NCBI GenBank assembly: GCA_964398945.1
Contig: CAYNOT010000013.1
Coordinates: 62,001 to 126,000, forward strand
Direction: 5' to 3'
DNA length: 64,000 nucleotides
From: JBGTGG01 sp964398945
GTDB lineage: Bacteria > Bacteroidota > Bacteroidia > Cytophagales > Cyclobacteriaceae
Shown here: positions 8,351 to 17,966 of the stretch, in pieces
Layout of the letters: each line of letters starts with the position of its first letter
Position numbering within the stretch: the stretch's first letter is position 1
Notes under the pieces: generated by a model
Databases searched by the model: none
Seen by the model: the letters and a program-made list of their open reading frames with translations, nothing else
Told to the model about the DNA's origin: nothing
Program-made: the position numbers and the translations under genes

Positions 8351-10624
8351 TTATTTCTCGGCAATAATCAATGACGAAGGAATTTCTGACAGCCATAGAC
8401 TCTTAGTTTCTATTAATTTTTTCCAACTGGCAAAGCTGATTAACATTAAATTTTGTTGCTTTAAAAATTCCTTGTCAATTATTTTTTCTGTGATTAGGTT
8501 AATATGGTTAGGAGCGATTTGTTCAATCGCTTTTATGCCTTCTTTGATCTCAGGTTTATTTTTCACTTCACCAGTAACATCAAGAATAGTAATTTGAGAA
8601 CCAGAATTGTTGATAAGCTTTTGGCAATATCTTATAAGGAATGCATCTTCTTTGGAAAATATGGGTACAAAAACCTGGGATACATCGCTAATACCTTTGT
8701 CCACCAGAACCCCTACCGGCACTTTACTTTTAGAAAGGATTAATCTGGTACGATCGTCAAAGGGTGAATTTTCAAATAAGCTCTCCTTACCTGTTACCTG
8801 ATTTATAATTCTATCGGGGTTGATAAACCGGGTTGTAAAGCCAAGGATTTTGCCCAACAGACTGCCTTCAAAAATAGATTGTCCAACACCTATCAGTAAC
8901 AGGTCGTAATCACCTTTGTTGGCAACTTCTGCAATGTCAGAGTCTATGTCATTGGATGCTTTAAACAGGGTGGTTATTTTCTGATTTAAATTTTGTGACT
9001 CCTGAACTATCGGAGTGAAGCTTTCTTTCTCATATTCAGCAGCATTATAATGATGGAGTTCGTTACTTGGGCTAAGATGCATGGCTGTTATCGTTGCATT
9101 GCCATTTAATTTCCTGACAAGGCTATTTGCCAATCGAAGCAGCGATTTTCCACGTTCTGGATCTCCAAAGGAGATTAAGATTTTAAATTTACTTATTAGA
9201 CTAATCTCAACGGGGATGTCTTCCTTTTTAGATTTGAAAATCCAGTTAATCAAGTCAAGTGCCGGGCCAGTCATAAATGTTGTTGTCAGCGCCATCAATA
9301 CCATCATGGCAAATATTTCAGGAGTTAATACGCCTAAATCGTAGCCAATATTCAGTACAACCAATTCCATCAATCCCCTTGTGTTCATTAAGGCTCCAAT
9401 CGTCAAACTATCTTTCCAATTCTGCCCCACAAACTTTGCTGCCAGTGCGCTTCCCACAAACTTGCCTGTAACTGCTACCAGTATAATAACACCTGTAACT
9501 TTCCATAAGTAAGGATCATTCAACAATCCAATTTCAGTTCTGAGCCCGGTGAATACAAAAAATAGGGGGAGTAGTAGCACTAAAGCAATATCCTCCACCT
9601 TCTCAATAAAAATGTTTCTGAACTTAGTGTTTTCGGGCATGATCGCACCCGCCATAAAAGCACCAAACAATGCATGAATGCCAATAACTTCAGTCAGGTA
9701 AGAAGATATAAGCAACGTTAGGAAAAAAATAGCAACAACAGGCTTGCTCAAATTTTCCCTTGAAGTGTGAAGGTCACCAATACGCTTTAGAAAAGGCCTG
9801 ACTACCCTAATCATTACTAAAACATAAGTAGCTGCTAATGCAATCGTGTATAGGGAGCTAACAAAAGAACCAGCTTTAACAATCGCGATGACAGCTGCCA
9901 GTAAGCACCATGCTGTAATATCATCGGCTGCGGCACATGTAATCACAACTGTGCCTAATCTAGTTTTATTCATCCCTCTTTCTTGCACAATCCTGGCCAG
10001 CACAGGAAACGCAGTGATACTCATGGCTATTCCCAGAAATAATCCAAAGGAGATAAATTGAATCCCTTGAGGTGCAAATGTCTGGTAAATGAAATAAGCC
10101 AAACCCATTCCTAAAGCAAAAGGGATGATGATGCTGGCATGGCTTATTACCACAGCATCATTGGCTTTATTCTTTAACACCTTTAAGTCCAATTCCATAC
10201 CAATGACAAACATGAATAGAATTAAACCTATCTGACTTAGGAACTGAAGGTTGTTTAAGGATTGTACAGGAAAAAGAATTGTGGAGAATTCCGGAAAATA
10301 TAACGCTAAGAGTGATGGCCCAAGTGCAATGCCAGCAATGATCTCACCTATTACTGTGGGCTGGCCCATTTTCTTAAACACCCAACCAAAAAATCGGGCA
10401 ACAACAATAATAGTAACAATTTGGGCCAATAGAATTGCAAGTGGGTGTTCCAAGTTATGAATCAGTGAATTGATAAATTCACTCCACTGACTGCTTTGTG
10501 ATTCCGGAATTATAATATTCCTGTCTTGTTCGAGTTTTGCGCCAAGCAAAACTGTCCAATACATCAATGCAGAAAAACCCCCTATTGTTACGATGTAAAA
10601 AATACTATTCTTAAACCTCTCCAT
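8351..10624 (-). CDS. CPA2-family cation/proton antiporter with cytoplasmic C-terminal domain
   Basis: A 757-residue membrane protein. After an N-terminal anchor, a Na+/H+ exchanger domain of about 12 hydrophobic segments spans roughly 50-450, with LARIVQERGM, CAAADDITAW (the paired acidic site of CPA2 exchangers), GIHALFGAFMAGAIMP and GALMNTRGLMELVVLN. The C-terminal 300 residues are soluble and resemble tandem universal-stress-protein-like folds (KFKILISFGDPERGKSLLRLA; YDLLLIGVGQS). It probably exchanges K+ or Na+ for H+. ATG 10624 is preferred over GTG 10654. A weak terminator-like hairpin separates it from the upstream response regulator. Confidence 0.85.
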   Translation of the reverse strand: MERFKNSIFYIVTIGGFSALMYWTVLLGAKLEQDRNIIIPESQSSQWSEFINSLIHNLEHPLAILLAQIVTIIVVARFFGWVFKKMGQPTVIGEIIAGIALGPSLLALYFPEFSTILFPVQSLNNLQFLSQIGLILFMFVIGMELDLKVLKNKANDAVVISHASIIIPFALGMGLAYFIYQTFAPQGIQFISFGLFLGIAMSITAFPVLARIVQERGMNKTRLGTVVITCAAADDITAWCLLAAVIAIVKAGSFVSSLYTIALAATYVLVMIRVVRPFLKRIGDLHTSRENLSKPVVAIFFLTLLISSYLTEVIGIHALFGAFMAGAIMPENTKFRNIFIEKVEDIALVLLLPLFFVFTGLRTEIGLLNDPYLWKVTGVIILVAVTGKFVGSALAAKFVGQNWKDSLTIGALMNTRGLMELVVLNIGYDLGVLTPEIFAMMVLMALTTTFMTGPALDLINWIFKSKKEDIPVEISLISKFKILISFGDPERGKSLLRLANSLVRKLNGNATITAMHLSPSNELHHYNAAEYEKESFTPIVQESQNLNQKITTLFKASNDIDSDIAEVANKGDYDLLLIGVGQSIFEGSLLGKILGFTTRFINPDRIINQVTGKESLFENSPFDDRTRLILSKSKVPVGVLVDKGISDVSQVFVPIFSKEDAFLIRYCQKLINNSGSQITILDVTGEVKNKPEIKEGIKAIEQIAPNHINLITEKIIDKEFLKQQNLMLISFASWKKLIETKSLWLSEIPSSLIIAEK

Positions 10625-10664
10625 CACTACTTTAAATTGAATATTGGGCAGCACAATATTCCAT

Positions 10665-10683
10665 GAAAAACTCTTTAAAAGAG
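10665..10683 (-). terminator. Weak terminator-like hairpin after the LytTR regulator
   Basis: On the minus strand CTCTTTTAAAGAG is followed by TTTTTC. The stem is only five A/T-rich pairs, so termination would be partial. It suggests that the antiporter downstream is not simply co-transcribed with the two-component genes. Confidence 0.3.
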
Positions 10684-10732
10684 AATACTATTGGCGAGAA
10701 ATGAAATAAACCGGATAAAATCTGTAACGAAA

Positions 10733-11452
10733 TCAAACCTTTACTTTTCGAATAAGGTCATGTCTATAGACTTCGCTAAGGCTTAGTTTAAGGGGTTTGC
10801 CTATTGCTGTTTGTATACTTGTGGTAATCTCATCAAATGAAAATGTTTGTACCGATTTTATAGCAATGAGTTCTTTCTTATTGATCCTTACAAAATCATT
10901 TTCAGGCAACCTTTGCAATAGTTTCTCAAAGGAGATGTTTTTCAATGTGATCAAAGTACCATCACCAAGTTGGGCAATTTTATCGCGGCTATCAATTTCA
11001 GATGTTTTTACGTAGCAAAGCTGATTAAAGTAGATGAGTGCTTTGCCCCTATCGGAATTAACCTGAACAAATGATTTAGTTTCACGCTCGCCTCTAAAAT
11101 TATTTTTCACTTTTGATACGGCCTGCTGAAGTCGATTCAGGCTTACCGGTTTTCTAACATAGTCAATCGCATTCAAATCATATGCATCAGCCGCGTAATC
11201 CTTATAGGCTGTTGTGAATATGACGGGTTTACCCTTTAACAGGCTGGCAATCTGTAGTCCATTCGTATGAGGAACTTCAATGTCTAAAATACAAAGATCA
11301 AACTCGAGCTGCGGTAATTCATTCAACATTGTTATTGAGCTATTAAACGTTTTTACAACTTCAAGTTCGGGTAATTGCTCACAAAGAATCTTCAGATACG
11401 TTAAACTCGGCAACTCATCATCCAGCAGTAAGCACTTTAGTTTTGTGTTCAA
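10733..11452 (-). CDS. LytTR-family response regulator
   Basis: A 239-residue two-component regulator. The receiver domain (about 5-120) has the acidic pair D11/D12, phospho-acceptor D57 in LCILDIEVP, T80 in IFTTAY and K102 in VRKP. A LytTR DNA-binding domain follows (about 140-235, with FVRINKKELIAIKSV). No ATG is available before the acidic pair, so the TTG at 11452 is the likely start, inside the kinase gene (35-base overlap). This strict coupling supports a kinase-regulator pair. The target is unknown; the antiporter downstream is a candidate only by position. Confidence 0.85.
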   Translation of the reverse strand: MNTKLKCLLLDDELPSLTYLKILCEQLPELEVVKTFNSSITMLNELPQLEFDLCILDIEVPHTNGLQIASLLKGKPVIFTTAYKDYAADAYDLNAIDYVRKPVSLNRLQQAVSKVKNNFRGERETKSFVQVNSDRGKALIYFNQLCYVKTSEIDSRDKIAQLGDGTLITLKNISFEKLLQRLPENDFVRINKKELIAIKSVQTFSFDEITTSIQTAIGKPLKLSLSEVYRHDLIRKVKV

Positions 11453-12176
11453 GTAAGTTGATTTTTAAGTGTGCAATAAAAACATCTCCTTCAGTAAATT
11501 TATCAAGCTTGTAGTGGGTTCCGTAAATGATCCCAAGACGTTGCTCTAACGTTTCGCTACCGACACCAGACCGTTCTTTCTTCATGCTGCTTTTTCCGGA
11601 TATCTTGTTTGAAACAGTCAGTGAAAAGCTACTCTCATTAAATTCAAATACGATAGATATAAACGAGTCAGTACTTTGCAAATCGGCATGTTTAAAGGCA
11701 TTTTCAATAAGATCAATGGAAATCAATGGAGCCATTAGCCGCTGCTCATAGAGTGGTTCATTTTCAGAAATTTTCGTCTTTACCTTCAACTCAAATAGTG
11801 GGCTTAGTTTGATTTTGTTGATCTCAATCAGATTTAACGCGAATTCAATTTCCTCTTTAGGCGTCACAAACTTGTTCGCACTTTCGTAAAGGATATAATC
11901 CAATACATTGGCTAATTTATCAAGTGCGAAATAAGTCTGATAAGCATGGGATTGAATTGAGTTCAGGATATTTTTGAACAAATGGGGATTAAGTCTTGAT
12001 TGAAGGGTCTCGAGATGCAGGGTGTTTATCTTTTTTTCTAACTGTTGAAATTGACTAACAGCCTCTTTCGTCTTTTTTTCGGAATAGATTAGTCTAACCA
12101 ATAAATAGGCTATAACAACGAGCAGAATCAGGCCAACGCCTAAAGCCAAATAAATCAGTGTTGTTGATTTCTCCAT
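11418..12176 (-). CDS. LytS-type sensor histidine kinase
   Basis: A 252-residue kinase with one membrane segment (about 7-30), a coiled coil (about 33-58) and the His_kinase core LQSRLNPHLFKNILNSIQ, with phospho-accepting H65 in an NPH context. The N-box is LIENAFKHADLQ, and a G-box-like region (GSETLEQRLGIIYG) lies near residue 210. It lacks a recognisable extracellular sensor domain, so the signal is probably sensed in or at the membrane. Partner of the overlapping LytTR regulator. Confidence 0.85.
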   Translation of the reverse strand: MEKSTTLIYLALGVGLILLVVIAYLLVRLIYSEKKTKEAVSQFQQLEKKINTLHLETLQSRLNPHLFKNILNSIQSHAYQTYFALDKLANVLDYILYESANKFVTPKEEIEFALNLIEINKIKLSPLFELKVKTKISENEPLYEQRLMAPLISIDLIENAFKHADLQSTDSFISIVFEFNESSFSLTVSNKISGKSSMKKERSGVGSETLEQRLGIIYGTHYKLDKFTEGDVFIAHLKINLLEHKTKVLTAG

Positions 12177-12450
12177 GATATATAATGACTATTGTGCGGA
12201 CAATTCAAAGTACAATCCTCTTAAAAATACAAAGGTCGGAAACATGTTTATCAACTGTCTCATACCTTTTGAATTTCTAAAAGTCTTAATAGTCCCGAAG
12301 CCTTCCCCCTGTTGGGGATATTTAGTAGTAAAGGATCGCCCTTTAGATGACAAATTGCCCTGATCCTATTACTGAACCTTTCAACTAAACCTGCTTAACC
12401 TTGCCAGGTTCTTCAAGGCCACCTTGCAAATTGGCTTGATCCGTTAAGCC

Positions 12451-13524
12451 CTATGCATTCCTACCGATACAATTCAAATCCGTAAAGGCTTCTTCCAAAC
12501 GTTTCACAAAGGTTTCTTCCCCTTTGCGTAACCATACGCGTGGATCGTAATATTTCTTGTTCGGTTTTTGATCGCCTTCCGGATTTCCCAGTTGTGCTTG
12601 CAGATAATCCTTGTGTGCGTTGTAATTGTTGTGAACGCCTTCCCAGAAAGCCCACTGCATATCAGTATCGATGTTCATTTTGATAACACCGTAATTGAGG
12701 GTTTCAGCAATCTGATTTTTAGGTGATCCGCTTCCACCGTGGAATACAAAGGATACAGGTTTCGCATCGGCTGCCAATCCCAATTTTTTAGCAATATGAA
12801 CTTGACTATTCTTTAAAATCTCCGGCTTCAATTCCACATTTCCCGGACTATATACCCCGTGAACGTTTCCAAACGCTGCAGCAACCGTAAACATCGGATT
12901 GATAGCACCCAAGGCATCATAAACTTGTGCTACTTCTTCCGGCTGGGTATACAATTTTGAATTGTCAATTCCGCTATTGTCAACACCATCTTCTTCCCCA
13001 CCGGTAATCCCTAATTCAATTTCGAGACTCATTTCCAATGCTGCACATTTTTTAAAATACTCAACAGAGGTTTCAATATTTTCATGTAGCGGCTCTTCGC
13101 TTAGATCCAACATGTGCGAGCTATATAATGGGCGACCATACTTGGCTTTGTATTCTGTACCTGCTTTCAATAAACCGTCAATCCACGGAAGCCATTTTTT
13201 GGCAGCATGGTCGGTGTGCATTACCACCGGAACACCATAATATTCAGCAACGTTGTGCACGTGCATGGCACCACTTACCGCACCAATAATATTGGCTTGC
13301 AGTTGATCGTTTGGCATCCCCTTACCTGCATAGAATTGTGCACCACCATTACTAAACTGGATAATCACCGGGGAGTTTACTTTTTTTGCAGTTTCAAGTA
13401 CCGCATTGATGGAGTTGGTCCCGATTACGTTTACTGCGGGCAATGCATAGCAATTTTCTTTTGCATCGGCATACAATGCTGCCAGCTCTTTTCCATATAA
13501 TACTCCTGCCTTAAATTTTCCCAT
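12451..13524 (-). CDS. fbaA: Class II fructose-bisphosphate aldolase
   Basis: Zinc-dependent aldolase joining glyceraldehyde-3-phosphate and dihydroxyacetone phosphate, used in glycolysis and gluconeogenesis. The 357-residue protein starts at ATG 13524 (MGKFKAGVLYG) and matches the E. coli FbaA type closely in length and motif order: VVMHTDHAAKKWLPW with the catalytic Asp and a zinc His, EIELGITGGEEDGVD, FGNVHGVYSPGNV, FVFHGGSGSPK and GVIKMNIDTDMQWA. A TATTTTTG -7 box lies 24 bases upstream. An upstream in-frame extension has no supporting homology. Confidence 0.95.
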   Translation of the reverse strand: MGKFKAGVLYGKELAALYADAKENCYALPAVNVIGTNSINAVLETAKKVNSPVIIQFSNGGAQFYAGKGMPNDQLQANIIGAVSGAMHVHNVAEYYGVPVVMHTDHAAKKWLPWIDGLLKAGTEYKAKYGRPLYSSHMLDLSEEPLHENIETSVEYFKKCAALEMSLEIELGITGGEEDGVDNSGIDNSKLYTQPEEVAQVYDALGAINPMFTVAAAFGNVHGVYSPGNVELKPEILKNSQVHIAKKLGLAADAKPVSFVFHGGSGSPKNQIAETLNYGVIKMNIDTDMQWAFWEGVHNNYNAHKDYLQAQLGNPEGDQKPNKKYYDPRVWLRKGEETFVKRLEEAFTDLNCIGRNA

Positions 13525-13548
13525 GGTTTTCCTGTTTTTTTTGACCAC

Positions 13549-13556
13549 CAAAAATA
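13549..13556 (-). promoter_or_regulatory. Possible -7 box of the aldolase gene
   Basis: Read on the minus strand, TATTTTTG fits TAnnTTTG and ends 24 bases before ATG 13524. No clear -33 TTTG at 19-20 bases. Confidence 0.35.
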
Positions 13557-13661
13557 GGGATTTAGGCCATTTCTGTATCGGTAAACGCAACAAAATATGA
13601 AGTATTTAAGCAACCGATTGCGGTCACGATTAACAGCATTTAGAGCGCAGTTATTGTGAAT

Positions 13662-14255
13662 TTATAATTGTGGACGTCTGCCGGTACGATATGTATAATA
13701 GTTGAGAACGTACTCAATCGCATATTGTATGGCCTTATTGATCGGTAAATGTGTGCGGGCAAGGTCCATATCGATACCATGGAGCTGCATATAATAATTG
13801 TTCATCATGGGCACTTTTCCGCCACTGGAAATTTGATTGTTCGCAGCCTCAACTTTTTCAGGCTGGTCTGTTTTAATCGGAAGACAGGTTACCAACTCGG
13901 CCTTACCGTACTTATCCCTTCGCGCTGAAAAACCAAAAAGCCGACAGATCAAACCACGGGTATTGTATTGTGAGCATAATCCTTTCCCATCGGTACCCAA
14001 TGGATCGAGGATAACACAAACCGGTGATTGGTTTTCCTTTATTTTTCCAAGCCATTCAAAAGCCTTTCCTTCTTTGTAAACATGATAGGCAAACGGGAGG
14101 AATTCAAGCGGTGTGGCTTCAATATCTGCTTTGAAACAGCACTTTCCGCAACCGGGCAAACACCCAAGTCCGGTTGTAGTTTGAAAAACCTTTATCTCCT
14201 GATCAAGTGTCCGAAATACCTTTTCAACAGCTTTGACCTTCTGGTATAATTTCAA
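13662..14255 (-). CDS. YkgJ-type cysteine-cluster protein
   Basis: A 197-residue soluble protein with the CxxxCGxCC pattern of the YkgJ (Fe/Zn-binding cysteine cluster) family at about 32-40 (CLPGCGKCC), then CVILDP, CSQYNTRGLICRLFGF and a final TCLPI Cys. The family is thought to chelate zinc or iron; its function is unknown. The apparent start is TTG at 14253-14255; no in-frame ATG precedes the cysteine motif. Stands alone between the aldolase and the DUF4249 gene. Confidence 0.75.
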   Translation of the reverse strand: MKLYQKVKAVEKVFRTLDQEIKVFQTTTGLGCLPGCGKCCFKADIEATPLEFLPFAYHVYKEGKAFEWLGKIKENQSPVCVILDPLGTDGKGLCSQYNTRGLICRLFGFSARRDKYGKAELVTCLPIKTDQPEKVEAANNQISSGGKVPMMNNYYMQLHGIDMDLARTHLPINKAIQYAIEYVLNYYTYRTGRRPQL

Positions 14256-14342
14256 TGGGTATTGGATTATTACACGAAAGTCTGCTAAAAGAAATTGCCG
14301 TGCAATAAAACCCGTGACTAATAGGAATTAGCCGCCTCCGAT

Positions 14343-15254
14343 TTATTCGACAAATTTTTTCCCAAAACCTGAAACGGATGCCACATTAAAGAAGCCCACT
14401 GCCGGAGTACCGTTGGAATTCGTATTGACCACATTGGTGGATACATTGGCCAATGGGGTAGCAAACAATTCACCGAACCCGCCCGGTCGGTTGGTCTGGA
14501 TAATTACCTGGCTCAAAAAAGAGAAGGCAGCATCTGACAACGAATGGATTTCTACATAAACAGAATCGCCCGGCATATAAGGAGAAAGGAATACATCATT
14601 TTCATCCTGGTCATACGGATTGATGCCCGTCCGTATAGGATAAATAAAATATACGCCATCAAATTCACCACCCGATGAAAATCCCGCATCATAGGCAAGG
14701 TTGATTTCACTCGGCTTACTTAATAACCCGCCATTTTTCCAGGCCTTTATCCAGTAGGCATCACCACTTCCTATTGAATCCCGCGCCCAGACCTCTGCGA
14801 TGTAGGAGTCTTCCATAAAAGCGTTTCCTTCGTCAAAAGTAAAAGTGATACTATCGATTGGTGTTGTACGGCTCATTGTCGTTGTTGATTCAAACGTTTC
14901 GCCCGCCACAAGGGCCGATAATGTATACGTCCTCCCTACATGGCCCAACGTTTCATCCTGCAAAGCAGGTGTCCATCGGTACACACCGGGTTCAGTCAAA
15001 TCCTCAACAAAATCATAAACAACACCAAGGTTATCAGTTACCTGAACAGTTGCACCTTGCACTCCGGGCGGCAAAGTATTATCAAAATACGGTTGGGAAA
15101 GCATGATCCGTATCTCCTGCGGTCCGGGCGTATCGGAAATCCAGGCATCAAAAACGATTACGGGTTCTGCATCTTCCAATGTTGGGTCGATGATATCTTC
15201 ACAGGCGGTGAAGAGAAACATAATTCCAAAAAGTATATATAAAACGCGGTTCAT
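14343..15254 (-). CDS. DUF4249 lipoprotein, partner of TonB receptor
   Basis: A 303-residue lipoprotein. The signal peptide ends in the lipobox FLFTAC, with Cys at about residue 17. The beta-rich body has the DUF4249 patterns PVIVFDAWISD, QEIRIMLSQPYFD and VYRWTPALQDE. Genes of this family commonly sit beside a TonB-dependent receptor, as here: the receptor stop is two bases upstream. It probably acts as a surface-exposed accessory to that receptor; the substrate is unknown. Confidence 0.85.
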   Translation of the reverse strand: MNRVLYILFGIMFLFTACEDIIDPTLEDAEPVIVFDAWISDTPGPQEIRIMLSQPYFDNTLPPGVQGATVQVTDNLGVVYDFVEDLTEPGVYRWTPALQDETLGHVGRTYTLSALVAGETFESTTTMSRTTPIDSITFTFDEGNAFMEDSYIAEVWARDSIGSGDAYWIKAWKNGGLLSKPSEINLAYDAGFSSGGEFDGVYFIYPIRTGINPYDQDENDVFLSPYMPGDSVYVEIHSLSDAAFSFLSQVIIQTNRPGGFGELFATPLANVSTNVVNTNSNGTPAVGFFNVASVSGFGKKFVE

Positions 15255-15256
15255 GG

Positions 15257-17659
15257 TTAAAATTTAAAATTGTAAGAAACAGAAGGCACGATAGTCCCGA
15301 TGATCGATAACTGGGTTGCTTGCGTTGTGGTTGGCGTTCCCGGTTGTGTTCGCACATCCTCTTGTGAAAAATAAATAGAGAACGGATTTCTTCTTGCATA
15401 TAAATTATAAACAGAGAAGACCCAGTAATCACGAAATTTCCTTTCCTTTCCATTCCTCTTGAATTGTTTTCCTTCCATACGCGCAGATAAATCCAACCGA
15501 TGGTAGGAAGGAATGCGAACATTATTCCGTGAGTTGTTGGTATTATGGGGAACAACAATTCCCTGCACCACATATCGGGAAGTCGGAAAAGTGGTGGGTG
15601 TTCCGGTAATGAAAACAAAATCAGAGGAAAGCGACCAGCGTTTGTTGATATCATAAAACGCAGCGATTTTTAAGTTGTGGGTTTGATCAAACCGGGTTGG
15701 ATACCATTCCCCATTATTAATCCCCTCCACCTGTAGTTCGGTCTTTCCCAGTGTATAGCTGACCCATCCGTTTAATTTGCCGGAGTTTTTCTTCACAAAT
15801 AATTCTACCCCATAGGCCCTGCCTGCCCCAATCAAAAGGTCAGCTTCCAAATTCGCATTCAGTAAAATATCTGCTCCATCGATGTAATCGATTTGGTTTT
15901 GTGTATCACGATAGTATGCTTCAATAGAGGCTTCATAATCCTGGTTGCTACCGAAATCACGAAAATAACCTACTGTGAATTGATCCGCCAATTCGGGTTT
16001 AATGTTGTTGGTGCTGGGCGTCCATACATCCAATGGATTGGAAGCAGTGGTATTTGAAATTAAATGGAGATACTGAACCATGCGGTTATAGCTTGCCTTT
16101 ACCGAACTACGTTGATTCATCTGGACTTTTAACGCGAGCCGGGGCTCAAGATTATCATACGTTTGCATCTTCTCCCCCTTTGCAAAGTTCTCGACATCTA
16201 TTACTTCTTTGCTTTTTCCCGGGGTTGAATTATCATACGTATAGAGTGTACCTGCACCGAACAAACCAAAATAGGAATAACGTAGCCCATACTCCACTGC
16301 TATTGCCGGGCTTATCTTTTGGCTGTTGCCAATATAAACTGCTGCCTCAATTGTATTCTTTTCAGGCAAACTGATATCAATGGCCGCACCATCGCTTACA
16401 CCAAGCGCGTTTGCCGGTTCGAAAATATATTTGGTAAACTCCCCACCAAACGAAAGCTCATTTTCACTATTGATAAAATAGGTGACTTCCGGTTTTACCA
16501 TATAATTCCGAATATTCGATGACCATGTAAACTTGTCCATATCATCTTCACCAAAGGCCAACGCATAATCATAATTGCTAAACACTGCGGAGACGTTTGC
16601 AAACATCCGGTCATTGAACAAATGGTTCCATCGCAATGTTGCTGTTGAATTGCCCCAATTAAATCCCTGATTGGCATCAAACATGAAATTATCCCGACCG
16701 AAATAGCCCGAGGCATACACCCGGTTTTTTGTATTGAGTGTATAGTTTGCTTTCAGTGTAAGGTCATAGAAATTGAGGGCACCGCCATCTTGCAACAACT
16801 CAACAAACGGCCTGGCCAGAATGTCGGCATACGACCTTCTGCCCGCCACAATAAAGGATCCCTTCTCTTTCACAATTGGCCCTTCCAAAGAAAGCCGGCT
16901 AAAGATTGTACCAATGCCACCGGTAGCTTCAAACTTTTTATTGTTGCCATCTTTCATCCGCACATCCAGTAGCGCTGCAAGCCTGCCACCGTAGCGGGAA
17001 GGAATAGCTCCCTTGTAAAGTTTCGTGTCTTTGACCGCATCCGGATTGAAGACAGAAAAGAACCCCAACATGTGTGATGAATTATAGACCGGTGCTTCAT
17101 CGAGCAAAATCAAATTCTGGCCAACGCTACCTCCACGCACATTAAAACCGGAAGCCCCCTCACCTACTGTGGAGACGCCCGGCAACAGTTGTATACTTTT
17201 TAAAACATCGGTCTCGCCAAGAAAAGCCGGAATCTTTTTAATGGTTGCGATATCGAGCTTGTTGGTGCTCATCTCAACGCTTTGAACATTATTTCCACGG
17301 TCGCGGTCTGCTTCCACAACTACTTCTGTAAGTTGCGCTGCAACAAGGGGCAGTTCCAAATCAATCCGGACATTTTTATCAAGTACTACTTCTTGCACAA
17401 TACTTTGATATCCCAGATAGGAAAACTCCACGGTATATGTTCCCGGGTCGAGTGTTAAGGAATAAAAACCATACACATTCGTAACCGTGCCCGTGGCCGC
17501 CTGGCGAATGTAAACGGTTGCACCGATCAATGCCTCACCATTGGATTGGTCTTTTATGTACCCATTGATTGTATATTTTGATTGCGCCTGAAGTTGCCCG
17601 CCTGTGATCAGTGCAAGCCCGGCCAATACAACTGGCAGGATTCTCAAATTAAATTTCAT
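15257..17659 (-). CDS. TonB-dependent receptor with carboxypeptidase-like N-terminal domain
   Basis: An 800-residue outer-membrane receptor from ATG 17659. After the signal peptide (about 1-25, ending LQAQ) comes a carboxypeptidase-regulatory-like domain (about 29-110: INGYIKDQSNGEALIGATVYI), then a plug domain (VRGGSVGQNLILLDEAPVY, RYGGRLAALLDVRMKDG) and a 22-strand barrel ending in Phe. It imports an unknown ligand with TonB energy. Transcribed first in an operon with the DUF4249 lipoprotein. Confidence 0.9.
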   Translation of the reverse strand: MKFNLRILPVVLAGLALITGGQLQAQSKYTINGYIKDQSNGEALIGATVYIRQAATGTVTNVYGFYSLTLDPGTYTVEFSYLGYQSIVQEVVLDKNVRIDLELPLVAAQLTEVVVEADRDRGNNVQSVEMSTNKLDIATIKKIPAFLGETDVLKSIQLLPGVSTVGEGASGFNVRGGSVGQNLILLDEAPVYNSSHMLGFFSVFNPDAVKDTKLYKGAIPSRYGGRLAALLDVRMKDGNNKKFEATGGIGTIFSRLSLEGPIVKEKGSFIVAGRRSYADILARPFVELLQDGGALNFYDLTLKANYTLNTKNRVYASGYFGRDNFMFDANQGFNWGNSTATLRWNHLFNDRMFANVSAVFSNYDYALAFGEDDMDKFTWSSNIRNYMVKPEVTYFINSENELSFGGEFTKYIFEPANALGVSDGAAIDISLPEKNTIEAAVYIGNSQKISPAIAVEYGLRYSYFGLFGAGTLYTYDNSTPGKSKEVIDVENFAKGEKMQTYDNLEPRLALKVQMNQRSSVKASYNRMVQYLHLISNTTASNPLDVWTPSTNNIKPELADQFTVGYFRDFGSNQDYEASIEAYYRDTQNQIDYIDGADILLNANLEADLLIGAGRAYGVELFVKKNSGKLNGWVSYTLGKTELQVEGINNGEWYPTRFDQTHNLKIAAFYDINKRWSLSSDFVFITGTPTTFPTSRYVVQGIVVPHNTNNSRNNVRIPSYHRLDLSARMEGKQFKRNGKERKFRDYWVFSVYNLYARRNPFSIYFSQEDVRTQPGTPTTTQATQLSIIGTIVPSVSYNFKF

Positions 17660-17955
17660 GTATACGGAGATTATGATGCCGGAATAAATAGGTGATGGAA
17701 ACAAGTACTACAAGTTATTGCTAAACTTGTGTTGTAACGCTTGAAATGGAATTTTGTTAATGTAATAAACAGAAATAATGAAAAATAATTTTGGGGTAAT
17801 ACGAGAGGTGCGTTCATACGGTGTTGTTCAATTGATTAAGATGATTTAATATGCCTATACCGATAGGCAAATATACTCCATGACAACCAAGTGAATTTGT
17901 ACCCCTATGTACGCTAAACTATTTCTACAGGAATTTCACTGTTCTTGGTAACGTG
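17660..17955. other. Divergent intergenic region
   Basis: No gene seen. On the minus strand TATATTTG at 17868-17875 is a possible -7 box for the receptor operon, which would give a leader of about 200 bases. The rest is A/T-rich without clear structure. Confidence 0.3.
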
Positions 17956-17963
17956 TATATTTG
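17956..17963 (+). promoter_or_regulatory. -7 box of the zinc-ribbon gene
   Basis: TATATTTG matches TAnnTTTG exactly and ends three bases before ATG 17967, so the transcript would be leaderless or nearly so. The same arrangement is seen at lgt. Confidence 0.5.
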
Positions 17964-17966
17964 CCC

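Noticed and set aside
13525..13593. N-terminal extension of the aldolase
   Set aside because: The family starts at MGKFKAGVLYG; the extra 23 residues have no counterpart and include the -7 box region.
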